From Halorubellus sp034808145 (GTDB lineage Archaea > Halobacteriota > Halobacteria > Halobacteriales > Natrialbaceae): a DNA stretch of 64,000 nt. How positions within the stretch are numbered: position 1 is the stretch's first letter; the number at the start of each line of letters is the position of its first letter. The notes under the pieces are model-generated. The model did no database searches, was not told where the DNA came from, and worked only from the letters and a program-made list of their open reading frames with translations. Location: the NCBI RefSeq assembly GCF_034808145.1, contig NZ_JAXHGM010000010.1, positions 45,175 through 109,174 on the forward strand, read 5' to 3'. Below, one piece after another: positions 1 to 9,143 of this stretch. Made by a program: the position numbers and the translations under genes.

Positions 1-2482
1 CGTCGTCGTCGATGTGCGTCTCGATGCGATCTACGAGGGACGATGCACCGACGACCTCCGCGCCGCCGACGTCGCGGAGCGTCGCGTCGGATTGGGGCTT
101 ATCGAGGATCTCGTTCCCTTTGACGATGACGTACTGTTCCTCACGAGCGAGCCGACCGATGGCCCGCATCACGACGTCGTGGCTGTCGCCGTCGATCCAG
201 ATTTCGCCGTCTTCGACGAGTTCCAGTTCTAAGTCACCGATATCGAGGGCGGTCGTTCCGCTCCCGAACCGTTGACGCAGTTCTTGTTCGACGTCATCGA
301 CGCCCCACACATCCACATCGTCTTGCTGGACGAGGACGGTGTCCAGCGAACTGCCGGAGAGGTCGTCGCGGAACCCACCGGTGTCACGGGCGAGCACCGG
401 TTTGTCCGAGAGCGCTTTGACGGTCGCATTCAGCACGTCGTTCGCACTGCCGGGGATCGGGAGGTCCGGGTCGCGGAGGAACTGCTCGTAGATATCTTCG
501 ACCGAGATCTCTCCGCGACGTTCTAAGAGATCCTCAGCGATATCCCAGACGTGCGACTGGAGGTCGAATGGATCTGCGGACGCTGAGTCCGCGATGTTCG
601 AGGCATTCAGCTCCGCCTCGTCGTGAACGTACACGTCAAGTTCCATGGGCGTCATCTGCTCCCAGTCGTTGAGCAGATCGTTCCCGTCAAGCACCTCACC
701 GTACAGGAGTTGGAGTTCTTCACGGAGTTCGTTCTCCTCCTGCTCCCGCATTCCCTGGATCGACGCCCGAATTTCGTCATCGAGGGATTCGTCGGCGAGT
801 ACCTGCCGTGCGCCCTCGATGTACCGCGCCTTGTCGATATACCGTGTCCCCGACTCGATGGCTTTGTCGCCCGAGGGTTGGACGAACACGAGCGTGTTAC
901 GCCACTCCCGGCCACGACCGTCGTTCGTGATGACCTTCTCGACCTCCTCGTTCGTCCACTGGTCGTCCTTCACGACGACCTTGACCTCACGGTCGTCCGG
1001 GATGTCCCGCATATCGTTCGTCCGGAATCCGACCGGATGCGCGTTCGACCCGAAGATATCGGTGATGAAGTCCGCGACTTCAGCCTTCGCCGACGTCTCG
1101 GAGACGTCTACGGCCGCGTTCCGGATGAGCGCGTTCGGGTTCTGCCGGTCGCGGATCGCGTACTTTCCGTTCAGCTTGTGGAGATGCCACGCGACACCGT
1201 GGAGACGTTCGAGGTTGAGGACAACGTCTGAGACGAGATCGCCTGTCTGGTAGGCACCCATGACGATCTCCGAGACCTCCGCGCCCTCGCCCTCGCTCGG
1301 CTTCAGCGAGTACAGGAGGATCGTGTTCAGAATACGTCGGCCGTGGGGAACATCGTCTTCATCGATGCGGCTTTTGATGTCGCCCGTCGCCGCGTTCAAC
1401 CGCTCGTAGTTGATCTTCGCCAGCTCGTCCTCAAACTCGATAGCGTCGATATCACCGTGCGTGATCAGATCCGTCTGATCCTGCATCTCCAAGAGAACCT
1501 TCGAGAAGAGGTAGATCATCCCCCGCGTGTTCTGGTTATCCTCGTCAGCGTAGTACCGCGTCTCAAGCGCGTCCAGAAGCACGGGATGGAATGGATAGAG
1601 ATCGTGCATCTCCGACAGCAGATCATCGGGAATGGAGACGTGATCGGACTGGTCGTACGCGTCGTAGTACCCATTGACGATTTCGCGGGCGGCGTTCTCG
1701 TTCACTGAATCGATCAGGCGGTGACGCAGGACCTCGCGTTTGTCCACCTGATTATTCATGTTGACCTCGACCGCCTGTTCCCGGTTCAGGATGTCGTGGA
1801 CCTCGGAGCCCTCACGGAGGACAGAGACGATAGTGTATAGTTCGAGATCGGAGAGCGCCGTCGATTCGAGGAGCGACTGGAGGAAGGCTTTGTTCGCACT
1901 TTTCCGGTTGCCCTGGAGTGTATCGAACCAGTCCTCCAGTTCGTCCACGAAGAACGCGACCGTGTCGTCGCCGACGGCGTCCTGAATCGTCTGCATATCG
2001 GGATACCCGCCCGAACTGAACGTTCCAGGATCGTAATCGAGCGCCTCGAAGAACGGTTCCCAGAGATACTCATACTGCTCGTTCTGCATAGCGACTGTGA
2101 CCGGCGTCGCCGACTCGGGAAGTGCCGTGTCGAAGCCTTCGACCGAGTCGCTTGCCCACGTACCTGCTGCGTCGGGGTCGTCGAAGCAGTGGTACAGCGC
2201 CACCATCTGGTGGGACTTCCCACTGCCGTACGGACCGTAGAGAATGTGCGTCCCGCGCGGGTCACCGCCCGTGAGCGAATCACGGAGAATCGAAAGCGCC
2301 TCACGGAGCCCCTGGGTCATCAGGGTTCGCTCAAAGAAGAGTTCCGCGTCTGACTCGAACTCGTCATCGTCATCCACGTTGTAGAGCTTCACCTGGCCAT
2401 CGATCTGCCCCTCTTCCCGAAGCTCACGGCTGAGAGTTACCGTGTCTTCGAGGGTGTTCGACAAGGATCCTGTCTGTGCCAT
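1..2482 (-). CDS. DUF499-type AAA+ ATPase (N-terminal 827 residues; C-terminus outside window)
   Basis: The start is the ATG at 2480-2482 (MAQTGSLSNTLED) and the frame stays open to position 1, so the protein is cut by the window edge. A Walker A motif GPYGSGKS lies at residues 83-90 and a Walker B-like FFVDELEDW near residue 180. The size and layout fit the DUF499 (COG1483) family of large AAA+ ATPases. In defence islands these often sit beside a DUF1156 adenine methylase and a helicase. The neighbour is a divergently transcribed SNF2-like helicase, which agrees with that setting. No methylase is visible here; if present it would lie left of position 1. The exact defence system cannot be named from this fragment. 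A BREX PglY-type ATPase, which also carries DUF499, is an alternative. Confidence is good for the ATPase and moderate for a defence role. Confidence 0.75.
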   Translation of the reverse strand, partial: MAQTGSLSNTLEDTVTLSRELREEGQIDGQVKLYNVDDDDEFESDAELFFERTLMTQGLREALSILRDSLTGGDPRGTHILYGPYGSGKSHQMVALYHCFDDPDAAGTWASDSVEGFDTALPESATPVTVAMQNEQYEYLWEPFFEALDYDPGTFSSGGYPDMQTIQDAVGDDTVAFFVDELEDWFDTLQGNRKSANKAFLQSLLESTALSDLELYTIVSVLREGSEVHDILNREQAVEVNMNNQVDKREVLRHRLIDSVNENAAREIVNGYYDAYDQSDHVSIPDDLLSEMHDLYPFHPVLLDALETRYYADEDNQNTRGMIYLFSKVLLEMQDQTDLITHGDIDAIEFEDELAKINYERLNAATGDIKSRIDEDDVPHGRRILNTILLYSLKPSEGEGAEVSEIVMGAYQTGDLVSDVVLNLERLHGVAWHLHKLNGKYAIRDRQNPNALIRNAAVDVSETSAKAEVADFITDIFGSNAHPVGFRTNDMRDIPDDREVKVVVKDDQWTNEEVEKVITNDGRGREWRNTLVFVQPSGDKAIESGTRYIDKARYIEGARQVLADESLDDEIRASIQGMREQEENELREELQLLYGEVLDGNDLLNDWEQMTPMELDVYVHDEAELNASNIADSASADPFDLQSHVWDIAEDLLERRGEISVEDIYEQFLRDPDLPIPGSANDVLNATVKALSDKPVLARDTGGFRDDLSGSSLDTVLVQQDDVDVWGVDDVEQELRQRFGSGTTALDIGDLELELVEDGEIWIDGDSHDVVMRAIGRLAREEQYVIVKGNEILDKPQSDATLRDVGGAEVVGASSLVDRIETHIDDD

Positions 2483-2623
2483 CTTGATACTTAAACACAC
2501 CTCTTGGACACCCAATAAACACTATGGTCCTGCGAACATCTCCTTCTCAGGACCAACCAGACGTGCTCGCCTGCTTCGGTCGGTCACAAAACGTATTTCA
2601 CGCGAACCTGTCTCTACGAGACT
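2483..2623. promoter_or_regulatory. Divergent promoter region of the ATPase and helicase genes
   Basis: This 141-bp gap separates the ATG of the minus-strand ATPase (2482) from the ATG of the plus-strand helicase (2624). It must hold both promoters. AT-rich stretches lie next to the ATPase start (around 2483-2525) and at 2588-2600 before the helicase start. No sharp palindrome was seen. Shared control of the two genes is an inference from the arrangement. Confidence 0.45.
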
Positions 2624-4378
2624 ATGGGAAGTTACGACCTCGTTGATGTTGAGGTCACAAACGAGTCTGCGGATGATCTTCTCGATTCATTGTCTGAGGA
2701 TGGTGCAGAGGAGGATCATTTACAGAGCATCCAAGCTGTTCGTCTCCAAGCGGGCCAGCCGGACTCCGAACTTCGGTCGCTGAAAGAGTTGGACGAAAAC
2801 TCCGTCAAGCTACTGGAACATCAGGTGGACGCAGCCTATCGGGCCCTCTTCGAAATGGACGGGAAGGCCCTTCTCGCTGACGAGGTCGGGCTGGGGAAGA
2901 CCATCGAAGTTGGGATGATTCTCAAGGAGATGCACTTTCGAGAGACGGACGAGTCGGTCCTCATTCTCACGCCTGCGCAGCTGGCGAAACAGTGGCAGGC
3001 TGAACTCCGTGAGAAGTTCGGCCTTGAATTCGTCTGCAACTACGACGATGAATTCGAGGACTTCGACACACATGACTACATCATTGCGAGCATCGACACC
3101 GCGAAGAGTGAGAGACACCGTCAGACGGTTCTCGACCGTGACTGGGACGTTCTGGTTCTTGACGAGGCGCACTACGTCAAGAACGAAGAGACGGATCGAT
3201 ACGACTTGATCGACCGACTTTCGTATAATTACGCGTTCTTCCTCACGGCGACGCCGATCCAGAACGAACTGACGGACCTGTATAACGTCGTCTCGCTTCT
3301 CCGTCCCGGACTATTCGGTACACGCGACGTCTTCCACCAGTACTTCGTGAACAGTAATCAGGAGACGCTGGTGAACCGAGACGAACTTCAGGACCGCCTG
3401 AACAGAGTCATGATCCGGAACCGACGGGAGGACACGGACATCGACTTCACCGACCGGACTATCGACACACGGACGTTCGATCCAACTCCGAAGGAACGTG
3501 AACTCTATCAGGCGGTCTCTGACTATGTGAAAGGTGCCTACAGCCAAGACCAGGGCCAGAAGCTTGTACTGATGCTCTTACAGAAGGAGGTCGTCAGCAG
3601 CCCGGTCGCGCTCAAGCAGACTATCGAGAAGCGACTCTACGACCAGTCGGAGCTCACGCACGCGGACGAACTGGAGTCCATCTTAGATCTGATTGATGAG
3701 ATCGATACGGTGACCAAACAGGAACGACTCCTGGACATTGTCGAAGAAGCCCGTGACAACGTCGAGATGGGGAGAGTCATCGTCTTCACGCAGTTCCGAG
3801 CAACTCAACAGCAGATTCTCGATAGGCTCACTACGGAGGGGTACACGGTACACGCGTTTCACGGTGGACACTCCAGTAGCGAGAAGGAACAAATCATTGA
3901 GGACTTCGAGGATGAGGGTGGGATCCTCGTTTCAACCGACTCAATGAGTGAAGGCCGTAACTTACAGTTTTGTAACATATTAGTAAATTTAGACTTGCCG
4001 TGGAACCCGATGCGCGTCGAACAACGTATTGGACGCGTACATCGAATCGGGCAGAAACGAGACGTATTCATCTTTAACATGGCATTGAAAGATACGGTCG
4101 AAGAGTACGTTTTAGAACGGCTCTACCACAAAATCAACCTGTTCCAACAGAGCGTGGGCGAGCTAAGCTCAATCTTGAGTCGGTTAGAAGAGTCCGGTAC
4201 GAGCTTTGAGGACCAGATTTTCGAGCGACTGGTTAATGCTGGTTCAGAGGTCGATCTGGAGAACGATTTCGATGCGATGGCCGTTGATCTGCAGGAACAA
4301 CGTGAACTTGCGGATAAACTGGAGGAGTTCAACAACGGAGTCTTCGAAGGATTCGACCTGGGGGAAAGCGATGACTGA
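2624..4378 (+). CDS. SNF2-like superfamily 2 helicase / DNA translocase
   Basis: This 584-residue protein carries the full SF2/SNF2 motor. Motif I DEVGLGKT is at residues 86-93, motif II DEAH at 180-183, motif III TATPIQN from residue 208, and motif VI QRIGRVHRIGQ from residue 467. The order and the HRIGQ signature match COG0553/RapA-type translocases. It is short for RapA-type proteins, which usually carry a long C-terminal region. Here the gene ends soon after the motor and overlaps the next gene by 8 nt, so the missing part may be supplied by that product. It is transcribed away from the DUF499-type ATPase. The role is probably ATP-driven movement on or remodelling of invading DNA in a defence module (inference). 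Codon use around 3960-4130 is more AT-rich than in the core genes to the right, as expected for transferred DNA. Confidence 0.85.
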   Translation: MGSYDLVDVEVTNESADDLLDSLSEDGAEEDHLQSIQAVRLQAGQPDSELRSLKELDENSVKLLEHQVDAAYRALFEMDGKALLADEVGLGKTIEVGMILKEMHFRETDESVLILTPAQLAKQWQAELREKFGLEFVCNYDDEFEDFDTHDYIIASIDTAKSERHRQTVLDRDWDVLVLDEAHYVKNEETDRYDLIDRLSYNYAFFLTATPIQNELTDLYNVVSLLRPGLFGTRDVFHQYFVNSNQETLVNRDELQDRLNRVMIRNRREDTDIDFTDRTIDTRTFDPTPKERELYQAVSDYVKGAYSQDQGQKLVLMLLQKEVVSSPVALKQTIEKRLYDQSELTHADELESILDLIDEIDTVTKQERLLDIVEEARDNVEMGRVIVFTQFRATQQQILDRLTTEGYTVHAFHGGHSSSEKEQIIEDFEDEGGILVSTDSMSEGRNLQFCNILVNLDLPWNPMRVEQRIGRVHRIGQKRDVFIFNMALKDTVEEYVLERLYHKINLFQQSVGELSSILSRLEESGTSFEDQIFERLVNAGSEVDLENDFDAMAVDLQEQRELADKLEEFNNGVFEGFDLGESDD

Positions 4379-5537
4379 GGCAGCACTCGCGGTCACGCAG
4401 TCTCTCGTTGAGAGATTCACCGAGAACTACTTGGAGTCACTCGGTGGCACCATTGAGAAACGAGGGGACACCTGGGAAGTTACGATACCAGACAATGAGG
4501 ATACGGAATTGCCGGCGGGAAGCCTATCGTTGCTTTGTGGCGCAGACAGAGACGAAGATGCTACTGGAGAGTCTCTTCATCCAGAGAGTGAGTTTTTTCA
4601 GCGGATTCTCAGAGAGGCAACTGAGCGTCGCCCTACCGGGAAACTATCGATAGAAGCCGATCAGGATGACGTGGAAATCCCACAGTGGATCAAAGAAGGC
4701 GACGTCGAAGCCAGGGAGGCACAGTTCACTCCGTATTACGACCGCACAGCGATTGTGGTCCTCTTCGAGGTGAGTATCGAAACCGTCAGTGAGTACCAAC
4801 AAGAGCTCCTTCGCGCCATCGCTATCGACCATCGCTCGGAACAGAGACTTCCAGCGTTGGAAGAGACGTTCCTTCATATGACGTCGATAACCACGAACGG
4901 CTCTCCCACTACCACGCAATCGTCATTGGCGGAGACAGACGCACGATCACTGCTTAACACAGCCCAGGATCAGCTGATGAAGAGCATCCAGAACGAGATT
5001 GAGGAGGTCCATAATGAGGCATCCAGAGCAGCGGACGCAGAGGTCGAAGAGTACCGCCAACTGCAACAACAACGGATCCAAGAGCTGGAGGAGGAACGTT
5101 CTAAGCTGTCCTCGAAGATCGATGAGCTGAGTGAAGCGATCAATGGCAGTGATCAGGACGATCGCGTGGCGATACTGAAGAAGCGGAAAGAGGCAAAATC
5201 TGAGTATGAAGAGGTCGATTCGGAATTGAGTACTCTGCACGAACGACGAGACCAGGGGTTTCCCCAGAAGCAGGAAGAGATCCGAAAGCGGCATGCGTTG
5301 GATATTCGAGTGGCTCCCCTCACGGTAACACAGGTAGAGTACGAACGGGGAGAGATCGATATCGAACTGGCTGAGCAGGGAGTTTCCCGAACGGTGACGC
5401 TCGGATATGGGAGCGGGATCGGGACTATGGACACCGTCCAGTGTTCTTCATGTGATAGTGTGTTGAGTGTAGAGAATCCACTGAATACCATCAAAGACTC
5501 TCTTCGGTGTAGAGCCTGCAGTACTTCTAACGACTAG
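4371..5537 (+). CDS. Coiled-coil protein with C-terminal zinc ribbon, partner of the helicase
   Basis: The ATG at 4371 overlaps the helicase stop (ATGACTGA), giving 388 residues and probably coupled translation. A longer upstream in-frame start at 4206 would lie inside the helicase gene and is less likely. The N-terminal half is a mixed globular region. Residues from about 205 to 315 are a long charged coiled coil, and the C-terminus has two CxxC pairs (CSSC and CRAC), a typical zinc ribbon. I do not recognise the family. The position suggests it does the work of the C-terminal region of longer SNF2 helicases, either as a subunit or as a split domain (inference). No catalytic motif is visible. 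Confidence 0.7.
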   Translation: MTEAALAVTQSLVERFTENYLESLGGTIEKRGDTWEVTIPDNEDTELPAGSLSLLCGADRDEDATGESLHPESEFFQRILREATERRPTGKLSIEADQDDVEIPQWIKEGDVEAREAQFTPYYDRTAIVVLFEVSIETVSEYQQELLRAIAIDHRSEQRLPALEETFLHMTSITTNGSPTTTQSSLAETDARSLLNTAQDQLMKSIQNEIEEVHNEASRAADAEVEEYRQLQQQRIQELEEERSKLSSKIDELSEAINGSDQDDRVAILKKRKEAKSEYEEVDSELSTLHERRDQGFPQKQEEIRKRHALDIRVAPLTVTQVEYERGEIDIELAEQGVSRTVTLGYGSGIGTMDTVQCSSCDSVLSVENPLNTIKDSLRCRACSTSND

Positions 5538-5594
5538 AGTCGGTACAGCAAAAATCATCGAATTCATCGACAAACGGAGACCTCTCAGCGAATC

Positions 5595-6623
5595 TTAAGC
5601 ATCGTCTCCCATGAGAATTAACTCATCGCCCTCGATCTTTAGTAGGTCCTCATTCTCCAGATCGTGGCGTTTCACCCTTTTCACATCAACTCCCAGTGTT
5701 TCCCGATCTTGGTTGTATTCATATCCTGGTGAGGACTCAGCGATTTCTCGCATCAATTGCCGGATCGTACTTTTCCGTATTTGACCTTTGAATAGGTCAA
5801 CTGCATCGGGAATGCTGAAGGCCGCTTTTATTGAGGTGTTATCATCGGAGCGGTACGCAGCAACCTTGATAGCTAGCCGCTTGTCATCTCGATCCATAAG
5901 CATCAACGGCTTTTTAGTCGGATCTCGTGGATCCGTGAGGTCTAACCCTTCCGGATTAACGTATAACTTTGAGTTATTCGGATGCCACGTGAAATCCAAT
6001 TCATCAAGCACTCTGGGGAGATACTGCTCACGAGTGTAGTCGCTAGCACTGATACCTTTGGCAGCCTCGATAGCCTGATCGAGATCATCGAGAGTGAATC
6101 CTCCCTCTTTAGGTCGTCCGAGTTCGTTAACGATCGTGTTGGTACGACGTTCTTTCGCCCCCATCGAATTATCGATGTCCGGTTGAGACTCCTCTGAGAT
6201 CCTCTGAAGCTTCTGTGTTACCCGTTCGATTACGCTACCGTCGGTGATGTATCCGTACATAATCGCCTCTGCTAGTTCACCGGCGGAACGATAATCCTCT
6301 TGAGAAGCCGATATCAGGGCTGTGCGAACGTTTTCTGCGATTCGGTGGGAAGCAACGACTGTCTCTCCTCGATTAACCTCACGAGTTTTTTCTTTGCTTT
6401 CTGAACCACCCAAGGTGTCCGTGAGGTCATCAACTGCGTCTTGCAGATCTGCGAGTTCTCCCTGGTTGAGGAAGTATCGGAACTCCCGTTCCAACTCGAT
6501 ACCGGCATATGGCCGGCACTTTCCGAACTTGGCCTTGATTGCGTTGTTGAAATTCCGTTTCACGTCTTCGTCGATACGGAGATTCAATCTCACGCGATTG
6601 GTCTCACCGCTCACACAGACCAC
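5595..6623 (-). CDS. Hypothetical protein with ribbon-helix-helix-like N-terminus
   Basis: This 342-residue protein faces the helicase operon. The N-terminus (NRVRLNLRIDEDVKRNFNNA, about residues 9-28) resembles a ribbon-helix-helix DNA-binding strand and first helix, as found in haloarchaeal plasmid and provirus regulators. The rest is a charged, mainly helical region without a motif I can name. The 57-nt gap to the convergent coiled-coil gene is short. An 8-bp inverted repeat lies at 6692-6714, about 70-90 bp upstream of the start, where a self-regulating RHH protein could bind. Function is otherwise unknown. Base composition is lower in GC than the core genome, in keeping with the accessory region. 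Confidence 0.6.
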   Translation of the reverse strand: MVCVSGETNRVRLNLRIDEDVKRNFNNAIKAKFGKCRPYAGIELEREFRYFLNQGELADLQDAVDDLTDTLGGSESKEKTREVNRGETVVASHRIAENVRTALISASQEDYRSAGELAEAIMYGYITDGSVIERVTQKLQRISEESQPDIDNSMGAKERRTNTIVNELGRPKEGGFTLDDLDQAIEAAKGISASDYTREQYLPRVLDELDFTWHPNNSKLYVNPEGLDLTDPRDPTKKPLMLMDRDDKRLAIKVAAYRSDDNTSIKAAFSIPDAVDLFKGQIRKSTIRQLMREIAESSPGYEYNQDRETLGVDVKRVKRHDLENEDLLKIEGDELILMGDDA

Positions 6624-7022
6624 CCCGCATCAAACTGCGGGAACCAACTGACGATGATCTGATAGATACGATGATGATGTATGCAATTGGTTACAGACAG
6701 TAGTAGTGTCTGTAGTACTTCGGCAACGTGGTCGGTCAGCTGCTCTCGTAGATCGGCGTCATGAGTGGTTCTAGCAGTCCGACGCGACTGCCGAATGCTC
6801 CCCCCCTGTAGAGGGATCCCTGATCGGCGCAAAAAAGAAATTCTGCAAGCGGATTTGACAAGTCTCTCTTCGAGAATGAGTTGTTCTAATTCGATACCTC
6901 TCCGGTCGTGTCTTCCAACTAGTGTCATGGAGGAAAGCCTCCACCTGCCCATGTCTGGGCGAACCCCTGCGGCCGGAATTTGGAATTGAAGCTGTGAAGA
7001 CGGAGCAGTAGCCTAATTCGAT
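6624..7022. other. Non-coding gap (399 bp)
   Basis: No reading frame here has convincing codon use. The gap is AT-rich for this genome. It contains the inverted repeat at 6692-6714 and the upstream region of the RHH-like gene. The rest, about 6720-7020, shows nothing I can name; it lies beyond the stop of the minus-strand gene at 7023. Confidence 0.5.
6692..6714. promoter_or_regulatory. Inverted repeat, possible operator of the RHH-like gene
   Basis: TACAGACA (6692-6699) and TGTCTGTA (6707-6714) are perfect reverse complements separated by 7 nt. The centre-to-centre distance of the arms is 15 bp. It lies 69-91 bp upstream of the start codon at 6623 on the minus strand. The symmetry suits a dimeric regulator, with the RHH-like protein itself as an obvious candidate (inference). 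Confidence 0.4.
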
Positions 7023-7577
7023 TTATCCCTCCATCTCTCGGTAAAGCTGGTTGAGGGCTGGATTCTGTCCCGATCCAAGAGCCTGGATTGCGTCCCGTGT
7101 TTGTTGTTTCACAGTACGTAGGAGCTCCCCCTTCTTTTTCGGGAGGCGACTGTGATCCCCATCTTGATATCCCTTATCGGCAGCAAGGAACAGGGCAATC
7201 CGGGATCGTAACAAACTATGATTGTGCTCCTCACCAGCGATCAGGACGTAGGTTGCGATATATAGCGAAGCATCCTTCTTATACGGTACCAGATCAACAG
7301 CATTCTCGCGGAACCACCGATACACGTCGTACATCAGATCGTCTACTTCTTCCGGCGAATCTGGGAAATCCCCTTCTGCGAAGATGAGGCTCGCTTCTTC
7401 GGAGCAACCATCCGACTGGCATTCCAAGATGGCTTCGTACGCCGTCAGGCCATCGATGCACAAGAGTTGTCGTCGATCCACCTCCTGATGTTCATGAGAG
7501 TAGATCTCTGGGCCCGATGGGAGGACGTGTCTATTACTATCAGTGCCGATGCTATCTGCGTCGTGGAACTCTGTCAT
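7023..7577 (-). CDS. Hypothetical protein, integrase-linked
   Basis: This 184-residue acidic protein starts 23 nt after the stop of the integrase on the same strand, so the two may be co-transcribed. Cys residues occur at CIDG and in CQSDGCSEE, too few for a clear zinc site. The second half is helical and basic-acidic mixed (KKKGELLRTVKQQ). I do not recognise a family. Genes in this position next to integrases are sometimes excision or copy-control factors, but nothing in the sequence supports a specific role. Confidence 0.5.
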   Translation of the reverse strand: MTEFHDADSIGTDSNRHVLPSGPEIYSHEHQEVDRRQLLCIDGLTAYEAILECQSDGCSEEASLIFAEGDFPDSPEEVDDLMYDVYRWFRENAVDLVPYKKDASLYIATYVLIAGEEHNHSLLRSRIALFLAADKGYQDGDHSRLPKKKGELLRTVKQQTRDAIQALGSGQNPALNQLYREMEG

Positions 7578-7600
7578 GTCTATGAATTCGAAAACCGGGG

Positions 7601-8707
7601 TTAGTTAGCGAGCTGCTCTGCAATTGCCTGACTTCGGGCTTCCATGCGCTCGGACTCACTACGACCATCGTAGTGCGTCCGAATCACGGATGGGCTGACA
7701 TCACAACGATCGGAGACGTAGTCGATTGGGACGTCCTCCCGGAGGAGATACGTGATCACACCGGCACGAACCATGTGCGGACAGGCGTTGTTCCCGCATC
7801 GCCACGCGTCAGAAGACGTCATCGAATCATCGTGATCACACTCGTCTCCGAGCGCCTGTGGGCAACTCCACCGATAAACGGACTTCCGGATCGTTGATCT
7901 AGCAACTCTTCCGTTGCGGGTCGTGAGCAAGGGCTCACGACCGTACTCATCAGTGGCTGAGACGCGCTGATCATCGATGTACGCCTGAATGGCTTCGACC
8001 GTCCCGTCTCGGATCAACCCAACGAGCCGCTCGCTCCCACGGTCGTTCTTGAGCGATGTCTCCGATTCTGGCCGATAACGGAGTCGAAGCGTCCGATTGT
8101 CTGGATCGAAGTCCTGAACGTCCAATGAGTGGAGAGCGCCAATCCGGAATCCTGATTCGGCGAGCAGCGTCCAGATGATATGATCCCTGGATGCGTAGTG
8201 ATACGTCTCCAAGTAATTGTGAATCTCCGAGATCCGCCCCATATCCAGCATCTCGTCGCGGACTTCGTCAGCTTCCTTGACGCGGAACGGGAGGATCTGC
8301 TCATGGAGCCCGACCCGGACAGCATCGATCGTTTCGCAGTACTCAACGAATTTCCGAGTGATGTCGATCTGCGTCTTCTCTGACTTAGGAGCTAAGTGAT
8401 CAACACTCGTTGGAGCCTCTTCGGCACGCCAAGTGAGGTAGCGCTGGATCGCACGACCATCTAGCTCGTTGAGGTTTTCGATGCCGACTTGCTCTGTCCA
8501 CTTCGTGAAATGGCGGAGACTGGAACGATGTGTCTTCAATGACGAAGAGGCGAGTTCATTACGACGTCGGTGAAGATACCATTCAACGGCCTCTGCTGGC
8601 GAGATCGGCTTCAGATTGGTTGATCTGGGATCTCCACGAGTACTGTTCGACCTGTTGGGATCCGAACCGACTCGTCGATCATTCGGATCGTCATCCTTGC
8701 TGCTCAT
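7601..8707 (-). CDS. Tyrosine recombinase / phage-type integrase (first of two)
   Basis: This 368-residue protein has the two-part layout of archaeal tyrosine recombinases. An N-terminal SAM-like core-binding domain covers about residues 35-145 (YLHRRRNELASSSLKTHRSS). The C-terminal catalytic domain shows the box I arginine in SGFRIGALHSLD, the HxxR motif in CPHMVRAG and the nucleophilic tyrosine in RTHYDGRS. Between box I and HxxR is a Cys/His-rich stretch (CPQALGDECDH and CGNNACPH) that could bind zinc. The same kind of insert occurs in the integrase at 18.4-19.4 kb. It probably moves part of this accessory region. The gap 5' of it, 8708-9322, holds three perfect inverted repeats that could be recombination or control sites. 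Confidence 0.9.
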   Translation of the reverse strand: MSSKDDDPNDRRVGSDPNRSNSTRGDPRSTNLKPISPAEAVEWYLHRRRNELASSSLKTHRSSLRHFTKWTEQVGIENLNELDGRAIQRYLTWRAEEAPTSVDHLAPKSEKTQIDITRKFVEYCETIDAVRVGLHEQILPFRVKEADEVRDEMLDMGRISEIHNYLETYHYASRDHIIWTLLAESGFRIGALHSLDVQDFDPDNRTLRLRYRPESETSLKNDRGSERLVGLIRDGTVEAIQAYIDDQRVSATDEYGREPLLTTRNGRVARSTIRKSVYRWSCPQALGDECDHDDSMTSSDAWRCGNNACPHMVRAGVITYLLREDVPIDYVSDRCDVSPSVIRTHYDGRSESERMEARSQAIAEQLAN

Positions 8708-8851
8708 CGCTTATCACCTCGCTGGCTACGGTCTCTCTCGATCACTCGGTGAGAACACTGCTGAGGGTGAGCGGGGAGATATCTGGTTCGAGGATTGTGC
8801 TGTTCTTCAAAGGCGATTCCTTCGTGGATTTGATTTCCTGTTCTGGGCATT

Positions 8852-8883
8852 GTGTTGCCCTCATGCGCACCTACGGGCAACAC
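8852..8883. repeat. Perfect 9-bp inverted repeat
   Basis: GTGTTGCCC (8852-8860) pairs exactly with GGGCAACAC (8875-8883) across a 14-nt spacer. It lies about 145-175 bp upstream of the integrase start. It could be a protein-binding site, a transcript hairpin or part of an attachment site. Confidence 0.5.
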
Positions 8884-8967
8884 GCAGAGCGGCCAGGCAT
8901 TCCGTAGATCCGTACAACAACGGCCTGAACAGCCGCTACACTCTCAACCGGTATGGTGATCGACGAT

Positions 8968-9000
8968 TGGGCGGCCAGCGCAATCAGCGCGGGCCGCCCA
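8968..9000. repeat. Strong two-part hairpin
   Basis: TGGGCGGCC (8968-8976) pairs with GGCCGCCCA (8992-9000). Inside it, a second stem GCGC/GCGC closes a 5-nt AATCA loop, with one mismatched pair between the stems. The total stem is 13 bp with very high GC in an otherwise mixed region. This is the most stable hairpin seen in the left third of the window. Confidence 0.6.
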
Positions 9001-9143
9001 TACGGTGACGGAGCTGGCGGAGCGTGAGCTGATCACTCCCTGGCTGTGGATTCCGTAAAACAGAGATGCTCCCTTCGCTGGATCTGAATGCCAATTCCAA
9101 TCGAAGCTAGAGGAGGAGTGTTCTACTGATCAGGAAGCCAGGA

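Noticed and set aside
8530..9008. Short plus-strand frames upstream of the first integrase
   Set aside because: Codon use does not fit, and the frames overlap the integrase start and cross the inverted repeats.
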